DNA of 55,975 bases, from assembly GCA_020832085.1 (NCBI GenBank), contig JAFIFJ010000149.1, forward strand, positions 1 to 55,975, written 5' to 3'. Both the position numbers and the translations under genes were made by a program. Positions 19,654-28,368 of the stretch are shown piece after piece. This DNA is from Gammaproteobacteria bacterium (GTDB lineage Bacteria > Pseudomonadota > Gammaproteobacteria > Pseudomonadales > Azotimanducaceae). Numbering within the stretch: position 1 is the first letter of the stretch; each line of letters begins with the position of its first letter. The notes below the pieces were generated by a model. The model did no database searches, was not told the origin of the DNA, and saw only the letters and a program-made list of their open reading frames with translations.

Positions 19654-20856
19654 TCAGGCGGCGTTGGTTTCGGCGAGATCACAACAGAGCACCAGGGCCG
19701 GTTCACCCGCACTGCGGGCGATGGAAAGCGTCAGGCAATGGCGGCCGTCGGGCAGGGAGAAATAGGGGCCGGTCCGCACCACCTGCCCCGGATGGGACAG
19801 GGCAGAGCGGAAGTATTCCCGGTGTGACCAGGAGGCTCCGATGGCATTGGCCAACGGCCAGAAGCGGGCGTCGGACCTCACCCCCACCGGCGACAGGTTG
19901 TCCGCCAGCTGGGTACCGTTGCCGTCGAGCAGATAGCAGCGCAGCACTCCTTCCTCGTTGAGCAGGCGCTCGCATGCGCTCTCGAAAGTCGCGCCCTTGG
20001 CAATGGCCTCTAGGCTGGCTTCCAGCGCTTCTCGCGGCTCGGGCCGGACCGTACTCAAGGTGCTTTGCGCAGGCTGCCTGCGCCCGGCATGCTCGCCCTC
20101 CAGCAGATCGGCATCGGTCTGCAGGGCCTGTTCCAGCGCGTCTGCGGTGTCGATTCCGGTCAGGGCAACCATGGCGCCGCTTTCGTGGAGCAGCCTGCAC
20201 AGTGCCGTCAGGGCACGACCTTCATGATTGCTGGAGCGATCATCGAGGGCCCGCAGCGGGATCTCGACCAGATCGGGCCGGATCTGCCAGATCGCCGTGA
20301 GGTCGGCATGGCGTCTGCCGAACTCGGTGGCGGCCACCATGAAACCCAGCTCCTGATGGTAGCGCGTGAAATCGACGATCTGAGCAATGCTGGCGGCCTC
20401 GACGGAGATCTCCAGGACGATGTCCTTGGGTGCGAACAGGCTCGAGGAAAACATATCCTGGGGCAGCGGCGGCCAAAGCGAGGAGCGATTGAGGATGGGC
20501 GCGTGGGCAGGCAGAAACAGCCAGCCGCGCTCCTGCACCAAGTCCCGGTAGTTGGTCATATGCAGGCCCTGGCTCAGCGCAGCGGCGCGTCCAAGCGGGT
20601 CGCGCCGGGCCAGTTCGGCACGGGCTGCCCCAGGGTCATCGGCCCAGTCCTTGTCCAGAAAGCGCAGGGCGGGGCGATGGCCGACGGGCCGCTCGTGGGC
20701 GCGACTGAAAGTGGGCGTAAAGGCGCTGCCGAGCAGCATGCCCTCCACCTCGATGGCCTTGCCGCGGGCACCCTGGCCGGATGCGACGTCCCGCAGGCGA
20801 TAGTGGCCGGTGCGGAGTTCCTGTTCCCAGAGGTCGAGGGTTTGTGTCGTGGACAT
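19654..20856 (-). CDS. Degenerate EAL-domain protein with a C-terminal sensor-like region
   Basis: A 400-residue protein starting MSTTQTLDLWEQELRTG. Residues about 1-240 resemble an EAL (c-di-GMP phosphodiesterase) barrel: VLEISVEAASIAQIVDFTRYHQELGFMVAATEFG and IRPDLVEIPLRALDD, then LLHESGAMVALTGIDTADALEQALQTDADLLEG. The EAL triad and most metal ligands are missing or changed, so it is probably not a phosphodiesterase. The C-terminal third (about 270-400: ACERLLNEEGVLRCYLLDGNG to GPYFSLPDGRHCLTLSIA) resembles Cache/PDC ligand-sensing folds. There is no membrane segment, so it is probably cytoplasmic. It diverges from the next gene. Confidence 0.72.
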   Translation of the reverse strand: MSTTQTLDLWEQELRTGHYRLRDVASGQGARGKAIEVEGMLLGSAFTPTFSRAHERPVGHRPALRFLDKDWADDPGAARAELARRDPLGRAAALSQGLHMTNYRDLVQERGWLFLPAHAPILNRSSLWPPLPQDMFSSSLFAPKDIVLEISVEAASIAQIVDFTRYHQELGFMVAATEFGRRHADLTAIWQIRPDLVEIPLRALDDRSSNHEGRALTALCRLLHESGAMVALTGIDTADALEQALQTDADLLEGEHAGRRQPAQSTLSTVRPEPREALEASLEAIAKGATFESACERLLNEEGVLRCYLLDGNGTQLADNLSPVGVRSDARFWPLANAIGASWSHREYFRSALSHPGQVVRTGPYFSLPDGRHCLTLSIARSAGEPALVLCCDLAETNAA

Positions 20857-21004
20857 TGAGCAATAAAGGACCCGCTGCGATGGGCCGCGCAGTTTAGTCC
20901 CTCGTCGCGGCGATAGCCATGCGCGGCGGGTGGTGACCTCCCTTGCTCGAGGTCCCAGGGCATGCGCAGAATCATGGCCCTCATCGATCCGATTGGAGCA
21001 GGCC

Positions 21005-22180
21005 ATGAGTGGTGGAGTGGCGGAACTTCTGCTGGCGCAGGCCCGGCGGCCCATTGAGCCCGTCCGCTTGCCGGAGCCACTGCCTCTCGACGCTGTTCCA
21101 ACGCCGGCACTGGTCGTGGATCGCGCGGCCATGGAGCGCAACCTCCAACGCATGGCTGGTCATCTGCAGCAGGCTGGGTGCGGACTGCGACCCCACGCCA
21201 AAATGCACAAGACCCCGCTGATCGCCCGTCGGCAGCTGGAACTCGGTGCGGTGGGCATCTGCTGCGCCAAGGTCTCCGAGGCGGAGATGATGCGCGCTGC
21301 CGGCATCGAGCACATCCTCATCACCTCGCCGGTGGCCAGCGTCGACAAGATGGCGCGGGTGGTGGCCCTGGCGGCGACCAGCGCCGGAGTGGAAGTCGTC
21401 GTCGACGACGCCGAACGGGTGCGCATGTTCGATGAGGTGGCCCGCTCTGCTGGCGTTCGGCTGCAGGTGCTCGTGGATCTTGATCCGCGCATGGGGCGCA
21501 CCGGCATTGCACCGGGGGCCCCGGCTCTCGAACTGGTCCGGACCATCGCCGGCTGCCCCAACCTTCAGTTCAAGGGCCTGCAGCAGTACGCCGGCCACCT
21601 CATGCACCTCGAAGATGCGACGGAGCGGGCGACCCGGGCGCGGGAGACGGCGGCGGTGGGGTTGGACACCCGCGCTCTGATCGAAGCGGACGGCCATGAG
21701 GTGGTGGTCTTCACCGGTGGCGGGACCGGGACTTTCGACGTGGACAGCCGCATCGAGGGCATCACCGATATCCAGGCGGGCTCCTATGTCTTCATGGACG
21801 AGGAATACGCTCGCATCGGGCAGGGCAATCGATCCCGTTTCGACTACTTTGAAGTCGCACTGTTCGTGCTGGTCACTGTCATCAGCCGGCCCCGCCCCGG
21901 CACGGTGACGGTGGATGCCGGCTACAAGAGCTTTGCCAGCGACAGTGTTGCGCCGGTAGCCCATGATCTGCCCGGCCTGCGCTACCACTTCGCAGGAGAC
22001 GAGCATGGGGTGCTGCAGCTGCTGGAGGATGCGCCGAACATCGAACTCGGCGATCGCCTGCGCATGGTGACTCCCCACTGTGATCCCACCATCAACCTTC
22101 ATGACTGGATGGTGTTGCTGGAGGAGGATGGGCGGGTGCATGAGCTTTGGCCGGTGGCGGCGCGGGGGTGCAGCTGGTGA
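21005..22180 (+). CDS. PLP-dependent D-threonine aldolase-like enzyme (DSD1/alanine racemase fold III)
   Basis: A 391-residue fold-type III PLP enzyme, likely cleaving or dehydrating a D-beta-hydroxy amino acid such as D-threonine or D-serine. The N-terminal barrel has the PLP-lysine motif RPHAKMHKTP (K66), then VDLDPRMGRTGI and QQYAGHLMH. The C-terminal domain has the divalent metal site HCDPTINLHD (H358, D360), which separates this group from plain alanine racemases. ATG 21005 follows GGAGCAGG. The stop overlaps the next gene by GTGA, so the two are coupled. The natural substrate is not known. Confidence 0.85.
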   Translation: MSGGVAELLLAQARRPIEPVRLPEPLPLDAVPTPALVVDRAAMERNLQRMAGHLQQAGCGLRPHAKMHKTPLIARRQLELGAVGICCAKVSEAEMMRAAGIEHILITSPVASVDKMARVVALAATSAGVEVVVDDAERVRMFDEVARSAGVRLQVLVDLDPRMGRTGIAPGAPALELVRTIAGCPNLQFKGLQQYAGHLMHLEDATERATRARETAAVGLDTRALIEADGHEVVVFTGGGTGTFDVDSRIEGITDIQAGSYVFMDEEYARIGQGNRSRFDYFEVALFVLVTVISRPRPGTVTVDAGYKSFASDSVAPVAHDLPGLRYHFAGDEHGVLQLLEDAPNIELGDRLRMVTPHCDPTINLHDWMVLLEEDGRVHELWPVAARGCSW

Positions 22181-23343
22181 GCTGGCAGAACTGGTCAGGC
22201 AGCGTTCGCTGCCCGCAGGCGCGCATCGAACGTCCCGAGGGGCCTGAGGCCTTGGCGGCGCGGGTGGCGGCATACGACGGGGCGGGCGCTCTGCGGGCCC
22301 TGGGCAGCGGACACTCCTTCGTTCCGTTCTGGGCCGACGGCGATACCCTGCTGGATCTCGGCGCCTTCGTCGGCCTGGAATCCGTGGCAGGCCGCGTGGC
22401 CCGCCTGAAGGCTGGGACACCCCTCCATGCCATCGGGCCGCTGCTGGCGGCAGAAGGCCTGGCCCTGGCCAACATGGGTGACATTGACCGGCAGACCCTG
22501 GCAGGTGCGGTAGCCACGGGGACCCACGGTACCGGTCGCGAACTCGGCAGCCTCTCCGCTCAGGTCGTTGCGGTGGAAGTGGTGGATGGCCTGGGGCGTA
22601 TCCGGCGCCTGACGCAGGCCGATGAGGTCGCCGCTGCCAGAGTTGCCATGGGGATGCTCGGCGTGATGACGGCCATCGAACTGGCGGTGGTCCCTGCCTA
22701 CGGCTTGCATGAGCGCAATCATCTGGAGGGTGTCGAGGCCTGTCTCGAACAGCTCGACGAGCGTCTCGGTGGCCATCGGCATCACGAATTCTGGTGGGTG
22801 CCACGGGTCGACCGCTGCATCGCCAAGACCCTGGATCAGATCGAGGTTCCCGCTCAGCCGCGTTTGGATGAAGTAGCGTTCGGGGAGGAGGGCGAACGCT
22901 TCGGGGCCTCCTGGCAGATCTTTCCCTCCACCCGGGATCTGAAGTTCAACGAGATGGAATACGCCGTGCCGGCGGCCACGGCCGTGGCCTGTTTCCGGGC
23001 GGTGCGGGCCCGCATGCTGCGGGACTTTCCGAAACTCATGTGGCCGGTGGAGTATCGGGTGCTGGCCGGCGACGACGGTTGGCTGTCGCCGACGGCGGGA
23101 GGGGAGGTGGCGACGCTGTCCATCCATCAGGCGGCCGCCGTCGATCCGGGGCCGCTGTTCGATGCCATCGAGCCCATCCTGCGCGATCACGGCGGCCGTC
23201 CGCACTGGGGCAAGCAGCACGGGCTCGATGGTTCCGGACTGGCGCGGCTGTATCCGAAGTTCGAGGACTTCTGCAGGTATCGGCGCGAACTGGATCCCTA
23301 TGGCCGGTTTCTGACACGTTATCTGGCTGACCGCTTTGCCTGA
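22177..23343 (+). CDS. FAD-linked sugar-1,4-lactone oxidase-like protein (ALO family)
   Basis: A 388-residue flavoprotein of the vanillyl-alcohol-oxidase superfamily, closest to D-arabinono/L-gulono-1,4-lactone oxidases. The FAD domain has ALGSGHSFVPF, in which the histidine is the usual covalent flavin site of this family, and GAVATGTHGTG. The C-terminal substrate domain has the family motif RPHWGKQH and ends LDPYGRFLTRYL. The GTG start at 22177 overlaps the upstream stop. Coupling to a D-threonine-aldolase-like gene suggests one pathway, but the substrates cannot be read from the sequence. Confidence 0.85.
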   Translation: MSWQNWSGSVRCPQARIERPEGPEALAARVAAYDGAGALRALGSGHSFVPFWADGDTLLDLGAFVGLESVAGRVARLKAGTPLHAIGPLLAAEGLALANMGDIDRQTLAGAVATGTHGTGRELGSLSAQVVAVEVVDGLGRIRRLTQADEVAAARVAMGMLGVMTAIELAVVPAYGLHERNHLEGVEACLEQLDERLGGHRHHEFWWVPRVDRCIAKTLDQIEVPAQPRLDEVAFGEEGERFGASWQIFPSTRDLKFNEMEYAVPAATAVACFRAVRARMLRDFPKLMWPVEYRVLAGDDGWLSPTAGGEVATLSIHQAAAVDPGPLFDAIEPILRDHGGRPHWGKQHGLDGSGLARLYPKFEDFCRYRRELDPYGRFLTRYLADRFA

Positions 23344-23382
23344 ACGGGCTGCAGGGTTGCGTTGGGCTGCGGGTTCGTCGTG

Positions 23383-23520
23383 ATCGCTATCGGTATCGGT
23401 ATCGGTATCGGTATCGGTATCGGTATCGCTATCGCTATCGGTATCGCTATCGCTATCGGTATCGGTATCGATGATGTGGGTCCGATCCCGATCCCGATCC
23501 CGATTTCGATAGCGATTTCG
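23383..23520. repeat. Hexamer repeat array 2, both orientations
   Basis: About fifteen units of GGTATC or GCTATC are followed, after a short non-repeat loop (near 23471-23482), by units of CGATCC/CGATTT/CGATAG in the opposite sense. The two halves are partly complementary, so the transcript could form a long hairpin. The array starts 40 bases after the stop of the lactone-oxidase-like gene and precedes exbB. Confidence 0.9.
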
Positions 23521-23635
23521 CAAAGTCTGGGCCATCACACAATCTAGCCCGTCCGCGGGACGCAGTTCCGTGCGTCCCGGGCGGGTTCGAGCTAGGATAT
23601 TGACCTGCACTTCGAACGCATAGGGATGAAGCACT

Positions 23636-24259
23636 TTGCTCGAGCTGGTGAAGGCCGGCGGCTGGCTGATGGTCCCGATCATCATCTGCTCGGTCCTCGC
23701 CGCCGCAATCTGCATTGAACGCCTGTGGACCCTGAAGCCCTCCAGGATCGCGCCGCGCCACACCCTGGCGATGGTGTGGGGGTGGCTGAAGAAAGGGGAA
23801 CTGGACTCCAAGCGCATGAAAGAGCTGCGTCAGGGCTCGCCCCTGGGCGAGATCCTCGCCGCCGTGCTCGTGAACCACAGGCGTGGGCGCGAAGCCATGA
23901 AGGCCAGCGTGGAGGAAACGGCAGGTCAGGTCCTGCACGAGATGGAGCGCTACCTGACCGCGCTGGGCACCGTCGCCGCCATTGCGCCGCTGCTCGGATT
24001 GCTGGGGACGGTGATCGGCATGATCGAAGTCTTCAACGTCATCCGCTTCGAGGGGACCGGTGATCCCAACCAGTTGGCCGGTGGCATTTCCGAAGCACTC
24101 ATCACCACCGCGACCGGCATCAGCGTCGCCATTCCCGCGCTCATTTTCCATCGCTTCCTGACCCGGAGAGTGGATGACCTGGTGCTGACCATGGAGCAGG
24201 AGGCCAACAAGCTGGTGGAGCTTCTGAACGCGGATGACGAGCAACAGGAAGCGTCGTGA
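23636..24259 (+). CDS. exbB: ExbB/TolQ/MotA-type proton channel protein
   Basis: A 207-residue inner membrane protein, part of an ExbB-ExbD type motor that uses the proton gradient. Three membrane segments are visible: GGWLMVPIIICSVLAAAICIERLW near the N-terminus, and the conserved pair TALGTVAAIAPLLGLLGTVIGMIEVF and GGISEALITTATGISVAIPALIFHRF. The start is TTG; no in-frame ATG lies nearby. It is followed by exbD and msbA with GTGA overlaps. This version next to msbA-lpxK-kdsB is widespread in Gammaproteobacteria; its energised partner is not shown by the sequence. Confidence 0.92.
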   Translation: MLELVKAGGWLMVPIIICSVLAAAICIERLWTLKPSRIAPRHTLAMVWGWLKKGELDSKRMKELRQGSPLGEILAAVLVNHRRGREAMKASVEETAGQVLHEMERYLTALGTVAAIAPLLGLLGTVIGMIEVFNVIRFEGTGDPNQLAGGISEALITTATGISVAIPALIFHRFLTRRVDDLVLTMEQEANKLVELLNADDEQQEAS

Positions 24260-24678
24260 AATTCCGCCGCCGCCGCTCGCCGGACGTGGGCATCGATCTG
24301 ACGCCGCTGATCGACGTGGTGTTCCTGCTGCTGATCTTTTTCATGGTGACCACGACCTTCGTTCGTGACGGCGGCGTCACCCTCGAACTGCCGGAGGCGG
24401 ATACCGAAGTCGTCGCAAGGACCTCGGAACCGGTACAGATCGTCGTCGGGGTGGACGGCAGCTACGCGGTCAACGGTCAGCCGCTTTCGGAACGCAGCGT
24501 CACGGTCCTGATGGCGGCCATGCGTGATGCGGCCGGAGACGACGCGGCAGCCCCCGTACTGATCAGCGCCGACGCCCGTGCTCCCCACGAGTCCGTCGTC
24601 AGGGTCATGGATGCGGCCGGGCGCCTGGGCTTCGAACGGGTGCGCATTGCCACCCAGCCACCCGCGGAGGGGGGGTGA
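24256..24678 (+). CDS. exbD: ExbD/TolR family proton-motor subunit
   Basis: A 140-residue protein with a short basic cytoplasmic start, one membrane helix containing the essential aspartate (GIDLTPLIDVVFLLLIFFMV), and a periplasmic domain (VQIVVGVDGSYAVNGQPLS to ADARAPHESVVRVMDAAGRLGF). The GTG start overlaps the exbB stop, and its stop overlaps the msbA start, so the three are coupled. Confidence 0.93.
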   Translation: MKFRRRRSPDVGIDLTPLIDVVFLLLIFFMVTTTFVRDGGVTLELPEADTEVVARTSEPVQIVVGVDGSYAVNGQPLSERSVTVLMAAMRDAAGDDAAAPVLISADARAPHESVVRVMDAAGRLGFERVRIATQPPAEGG

Positions 24679-26465
24679 CCGCCGCCACGGCGGTGCCGGC
24701 GAAGGATCTGGCGCTTTATGCGCGCTTGCTCGGCTACGTCCGGCCCTACTGGTTCCATTTCCTGTTGAGTCTGCTGGGCTTCGCGGTCTACGCCAGCTCC
24801 CATGTGGTGTTCGCCGAACTGCTGGTGTTCATGGTGGACACCGTGCGGGCCTTCAACACCGGTGTCGATATCAGCAGCGAGCGCATCCTGATTCCGCTGC
24901 TGATGGTGGCAGCCGTCGCGGGCCGCGGCGTCGGTTCCTTTGCCGGCGTGTTCTTCCTCAACAAGGTGGGCAACCGGGTCGTTCACGATCTGCGCTGCGC
25001 CCTTTTCGACCAGCTGCTTGTCCTGCCCAGCGCCTATTACCAGCGCAACAGCCAAGGCCATCTGGTTTCACGGGTGACCTATACCGTGACCCAGGTGACC
25101 GGTGCGGCGACCAAGGCGCTGGAGGTGGTGGCCCGGGAGGGCCTGACCGTGATCGGCCTGACTGCCTGGCTGATGTGGATGAACTGGAAGCTGGCGCTGG
25201 TGTTCTTTGCCATCGCACCGGCCATCGCCTGGATCGTGGCCTTCGCGGCGCGACGGTTCCGGCGCTATTCCCATCGCATTCAGGATGCCATGGGCGATGT
25301 GACCCAGTCGGCGTCCGAGTCGGTGGCGGGTCATCGCGAGGTGCGGACCTACGGCGGCGAAGCTCAGGAGCGTGAGCGCTTTCGGGTCGCAAGCGCCTAC
25401 AATCGCCGGCAGGCCATGAAACTGATCGCGACCACGGCCGTCGCGACGCCGGTGATCCAAACCCTGGTGGCCATCGCCCTGGCGGTGCTGGTCTGGCTGG
25501 TGCTGGACCCGACGATGCTGGCCGGCATGACCGAAGGCGACGTGGTGGGCTTCATCACGGCAGCGGGGCTCCTGGCGCGCCCCATCCGCCAGCTCTCGGA
25601 GATCAGTTCGGTGATCCAGACCGGGCTGGCTGCGGCCCAGGACATCTTCGCCCAACTGGACGAGCAGCCCGAGGTCGATACCGGCACGCTGGATCCGGAG
25701 CGCGTGGCGGGCCGGATCGAGCTGCGCGGTATCCGCTTCCGTTACCCCGGTGCGGAGCATCCCGTGTTCGAGGATCTGTGGCTGACCATCGAGCCTGGCG
25801 AGACCGTCGCCCTGGTCGGGCGATCCGGCAGCGGCAAATCCACCCTGGCGGGACTCATTCCGCGCTTCCATGATGTGGAGGCAGGCGAGATCCTGCTGGA
25901 TGGATATCGGCTGTCAGAGTATCGACTTTCCGCCCTGCGGCGGCAGATCGGGCTCGTCAGTCAGCACGTGGTGCTCTTCAACGACACCGTGGCGCGCAAC
26001 ATTGCCTACGGCGGCTTGGCAGGGGCATCCCGGGACACCATTGCCACCGCCGCCCGGCGGGCCCAGGCCACGGACTTCATCGATGCCATGCCGGAGGGAC
26101 TCGATACCCGCATCGGTGATGACGGCGTGCGGCTGTCCGGCGGCCAGCGTCAGCGCCTGGCCATTGCCCGGGCACTGCTCAAGGATGCGCCCATCCTGAT
26201 TCTCGACGAGGCAACTTCGGCACTCGACCCCGAGTCGGAGCACCTGATCCAGCGCGCCCTCACCGAAGTGATGAAGGGGCGCACGACCCTGGTGATCGCA
26301 CACCGCCTGTCCACCATCGAAGGTGCGGATCGCATTCTGGTGATGGAGCGTGGGCGTATCGTCGAGCAGGGCCGGCATGAGGAGTTGCTGCGCGCTGATG
26401 GGGTTTATGCACGTCTGCATCGGCGGCAGTTCCAGGACTCCGAGGATGATGGCGCGGGACCCTGA
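24675..26465 (+). CDS. msbA: Lipid A export ABC transporter, ATP-binding/permease protein MsbA
   Basis: Flips lipid A-core across the inner membrane as a homodimer. The 596-residue protein has an N-terminal six-helix exporter domain (about 1-320) and a C-terminal nucleotide-binding domain: Walker A GRSGSGKS (382-389), signature LSGGQ (487-491), Walker B ILILDEA (D511, E512) and the switch histidine in IAHRLST. The GTG start overlaps exbD. Adjacent lpxK and kdsB support the MsbA call over a generic multidrug exporter. Confidence 0.92.
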   Translation: MTAATAVPAKDLALYARLLGYVRPYWFHFLLSLLGFAVYASSHVVFAELLVFMVDTVRAFNTGVDISSERILIPLLMVAAVAGRGVGSFAGVFFLNKVGNRVVHDLRCALFDQLLVLPSAYYQRNSQGHLVSRVTYTVTQVTGAATKALEVVAREGLTVIGLTAWLMWMNWKLALVFFAIAPAIAWIVAFAARRFRRYSHRIQDAMGDVTQSASESVAGHREVRTYGGEAQERERFRVASAYNRRQAMKLIATTAVATPVIQTLVAIALAVLVWLVLDPTMLAGMTEGDVVGFITAAGLLARPIRQLSEISSVIQTGLAAAQDIFAQLDEQPEVDTGTLDPERVAGRIELRGIRFRYPGAEHPVFEDLWLTIEPGETVALVGRSGSGKSTLAGLIPRFHDVEAGEILLDGYRLSEYRLSALRRQIGLVSQHVVLFNDTVARNIAYGGLAGASRDTIATAARRAQATDFIDAMPEGLDTRIGDDGVRLSGGQRQRLAIARALLKDAPILILDEATSALDPESEHLIQRALTEVMKGRTTLVIAHRLSTIEGADRILVMERGRIVEQGRHEELLRADGVYARLHRRQFQDSEDDGAGP

Positions 26466-27489
26466 GCAGGGCTGGCACGGCTTCTGGTCCCGATCGCGCC
26501 TGCTGCCCTGGCTCGCCCCCTTCGGAGGCCTGTTCGCGGCAGCGGCGAGGCGTCGATATCGTCGTCACCGGGAAGGTGCAGACGGCGCCTGGCGGGCGGC
26601 GGTCCCGGTGATCGTGGTGGGCAACCTGAGCGTGGGCGGCACCGGCAAGACGCCCATGGTGCTCTGGCTGGTGAATCATCTGCGGCAGCGTGGCTGGCGT
26701 CCCGGAGTCGTGTCTCGCGGCTACGGCGGACGGCGCCGGGAAGAGCCCATGATGGTCACGTCGGCGTCGGATTGCCGCCAAAGTGGCGATGAAGCCCTGC
26801 TCATGGCGCGACGGACCGCGGCGCCGGTGGTAGTGGCCGCCGATCGCGTGGCCGCAGTGCGTCGGCTGCTGCAGGAAGACGTGGACATCGTGATCAGCGA
26901 CGATGGTCTGCAGCATTATCGCTTGGCGCGGGATGTGGAGATCGTGATGATCGACGGCTGCCGCGGCCTCGGCAATGGCCGCTGCCTGCCCGCGGGCCCG
27001 CTGCGGGAACCGCCGGAACGCCTTCGTGGTGCGGATCTGACGGTTGTTACCGGGAATCGAGCGTCGGCATGCGCTGCCATGGCGGCACCGGGGATGGCCT
27101 TGCGGGCGAGCGGGCTGCTGCAACCGGACAGCCTGACCCCGATCTCTCTGCAACAGATGCCCGAGGGGCCGGTTCACGCGGTAGCAGGGATCGGTCATCC
27201 CCAGCGCTTCTTCCGCACCCTGGAGCAACTCGGCTGCGAGGTGATCGAACACCCCTATCCGGACCACCATGTGTTCCGATGGCAGGAACTCGACTGCATG
27301 GACGACCGGCCCATTGTGATGACGGAGAAGGACATGATGCGTTGTCTGCCTGACTTGCACCGGTGGCCAGCCGCGCTGCGCCAGCGCTGCCTAGCTGTGG
27401 TGGTGGACGCCGTCCCGGAGCCTGCCTTCGAGACGGCGCTGGCAGCGGTGATGACGGGCAAGGGCTTGGCGCTGGAGCACAGGACGTGA
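26446..27489 (+). CDS. lpxK: Tetraacyldisaccharide 4'-kinase
   Basis: Phosphorylates the lipid A precursor at the 4' position at the inner membrane. With ATG 26446 (a second ATG follows directly) it has 347 residues. After a short N-terminal anchor region come the P-loop VVGNLSVGGTGKTP, SRGYGG, the DDGLQHYRL motif and DGCRGLGNGRCLPAGPLREP, all typical of LpxK. The gene overlaps msbA by 20 bases and kdsB by four. A longer frame upstream lies inside msbA and is rejected. Confidence 0.95.
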   Translation: MMARDPEQGWHGFWSRSRLLPWLAPFGGLFAAAARRRYRRHREGADGAWRAAVPVIVVGNLSVGGTGKTPMVLWLVNHLRQRGWRPGVVSRGYGGRRREEPMMVTSASDCRQSGDEALLMARRTAAPVVVAADRVAAVRRLLQEDVDIVISDDGLQHYRLARDVEIVMIDGCRGLGNGRCLPAGPLREPPERLRGADLTVVTGNRASACAAMAAPGMALRASGLLQPDSLTPISLQQMPEGPVHAVAGIGHPQRFFRTLEQLGCEVIEHPYPDHHVFRWQELDCMDDRPIVMTEKDMMRCLPDLHRWPAALRQRCLAVVVDAVPEPAFETALAAVMTGKGLALEHRT

Positions 27490-28247
27490 GCTTTCGGGTC
27501 GTGATTCCTGCGCGCTTTGCATCCACGCGGCTGCCGGGCAAACCCCTGGCGGATATCGCCGGCAGGCCCATGATTGCCCACGTCTGGGAGCGGGCTCGGG
27601 CCAGTCGCGCCAGGGAGGTGATCATTGCCAGCGATGATGATCGGGTGCTGGCGGCTGCGGCAGCATTCGGGGCCGATACGGAACGCACCTCGCCGGAACA
27701 CCCATCCGGTACCGATCGGATCGCGGAGGTGGCCGAGCGCAGAGGCTGGCCTGACGACTGCGTGGTGGTGAACGTCCAGGGCGACGAACCGCTGCTGCCG
27801 GAGGCAGTGGTGGATCAGGTGGCGGCGAACCTGATGGCTAATCCGGATGCGGGCATGGCCACGCTTGCCGAGCCGATCCGCGACCGAGCGCGAGTCTTCG
27901 ATCCCAACGTGGTGAAGGTGGTGACCCGGGCCGATGGTTTCGCGCTGTATTTTTCCCGGGCGCCGATACCCTGGGATCGCGCGACGTTCACTGACGCGGA
28001 GTCCGCGGCGGAAGTGAGCGGCCCCTGGCGTCGTCACCTCGGCATCTACGCCTACCGTGTGGGCTTGCTGCGGCGCTTCGTCACCTGGTCGCCCGCGGTT
28101 CTGGAAGAAGTCGAGATGCTGGAGCAGTTACGCGTGCTGCATGCGGGGGTCGGTATTCACGTGGCCGATGCCTGTGCGCCGGTGCCGGGCGGGGTGGATA
28201 CGCCTGACGACCTGGAGCGGGTGCGAGGGCTGCTGGCTTCGTCATGA
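27486..28247 (+). CDS. kdsB: 3-deoxy-manno-octulosonate cytidylyltransferase
   Basis: Makes CMP-KDO for lipopolysaccharide inner core. The 253-residue product shows the CMP-sugar synthase start VVIPARFASTRLPGKPL, SDDDRV, HPSGTDRIAEV, NVQGDEPLLP and the FSRAPIPWDR segment. The GTG start overlaps the lpxK stop (GTGA). The small ycaR-like gene found between lpxK and kdsB in E. coli and Pseudomonas is absent. Downstream a hexamer repeat and a seven-kb accessory block separate it from murB. Confidence 0.96.
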   Translation: MSFRVVIPARFASTRLPGKPLADIAGRPMIAHVWERARASRAREVIIASDDDRVLAAAAAFGADTERTSPEHPSGTDRIAEVAERRGWPDDCVVVNVQGDEPLLPEAVVDQVAANLMANPDAGMATLAEPIRDRARVFDPNVVKVVTRADGFALYFSRAPIPWDRATFTDAESAAEVSGPWRRHLGIYAYRVGLLRRFVTWSPAVLEEVEMLEQLRVLHAGVGIHVADACAPVPGGVDTPDDLERVRGLLASS

Positions 28248-28289
28248 CATTCCGCGAAGGCTGTCGCGAGAGCTTCGGCAGGACGGCTC

Positions 28290-28326
28290 GGTATCGAATC
28301 GATCCCGATAGCGATTTCGATCCCGT
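28290..28326. repeat. Hexamer repeat array 3 (short)
   Basis: About six units of the CGATNN type (GGTATCG, then CGATCC, CGATAG, CGATTT, CGATCC) begin 43 bases after the kdsB stop and end 43 bases before the stop of the convergent acyl-CoA dehydrogenase gene. It is the smallest member of the family and marks the left edge of the accessory block. Confidence 0.8.
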
Positions 28327-28368
28327 AGCAACTCAATCCCTACCAGCGGCTGCGGATCAACTGGACCC

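Noticed and set aside
23383..23520. CRISPR array
   Set aside because: The repeat unit is only 6 bases, with no spacers and no cas genes nearby.
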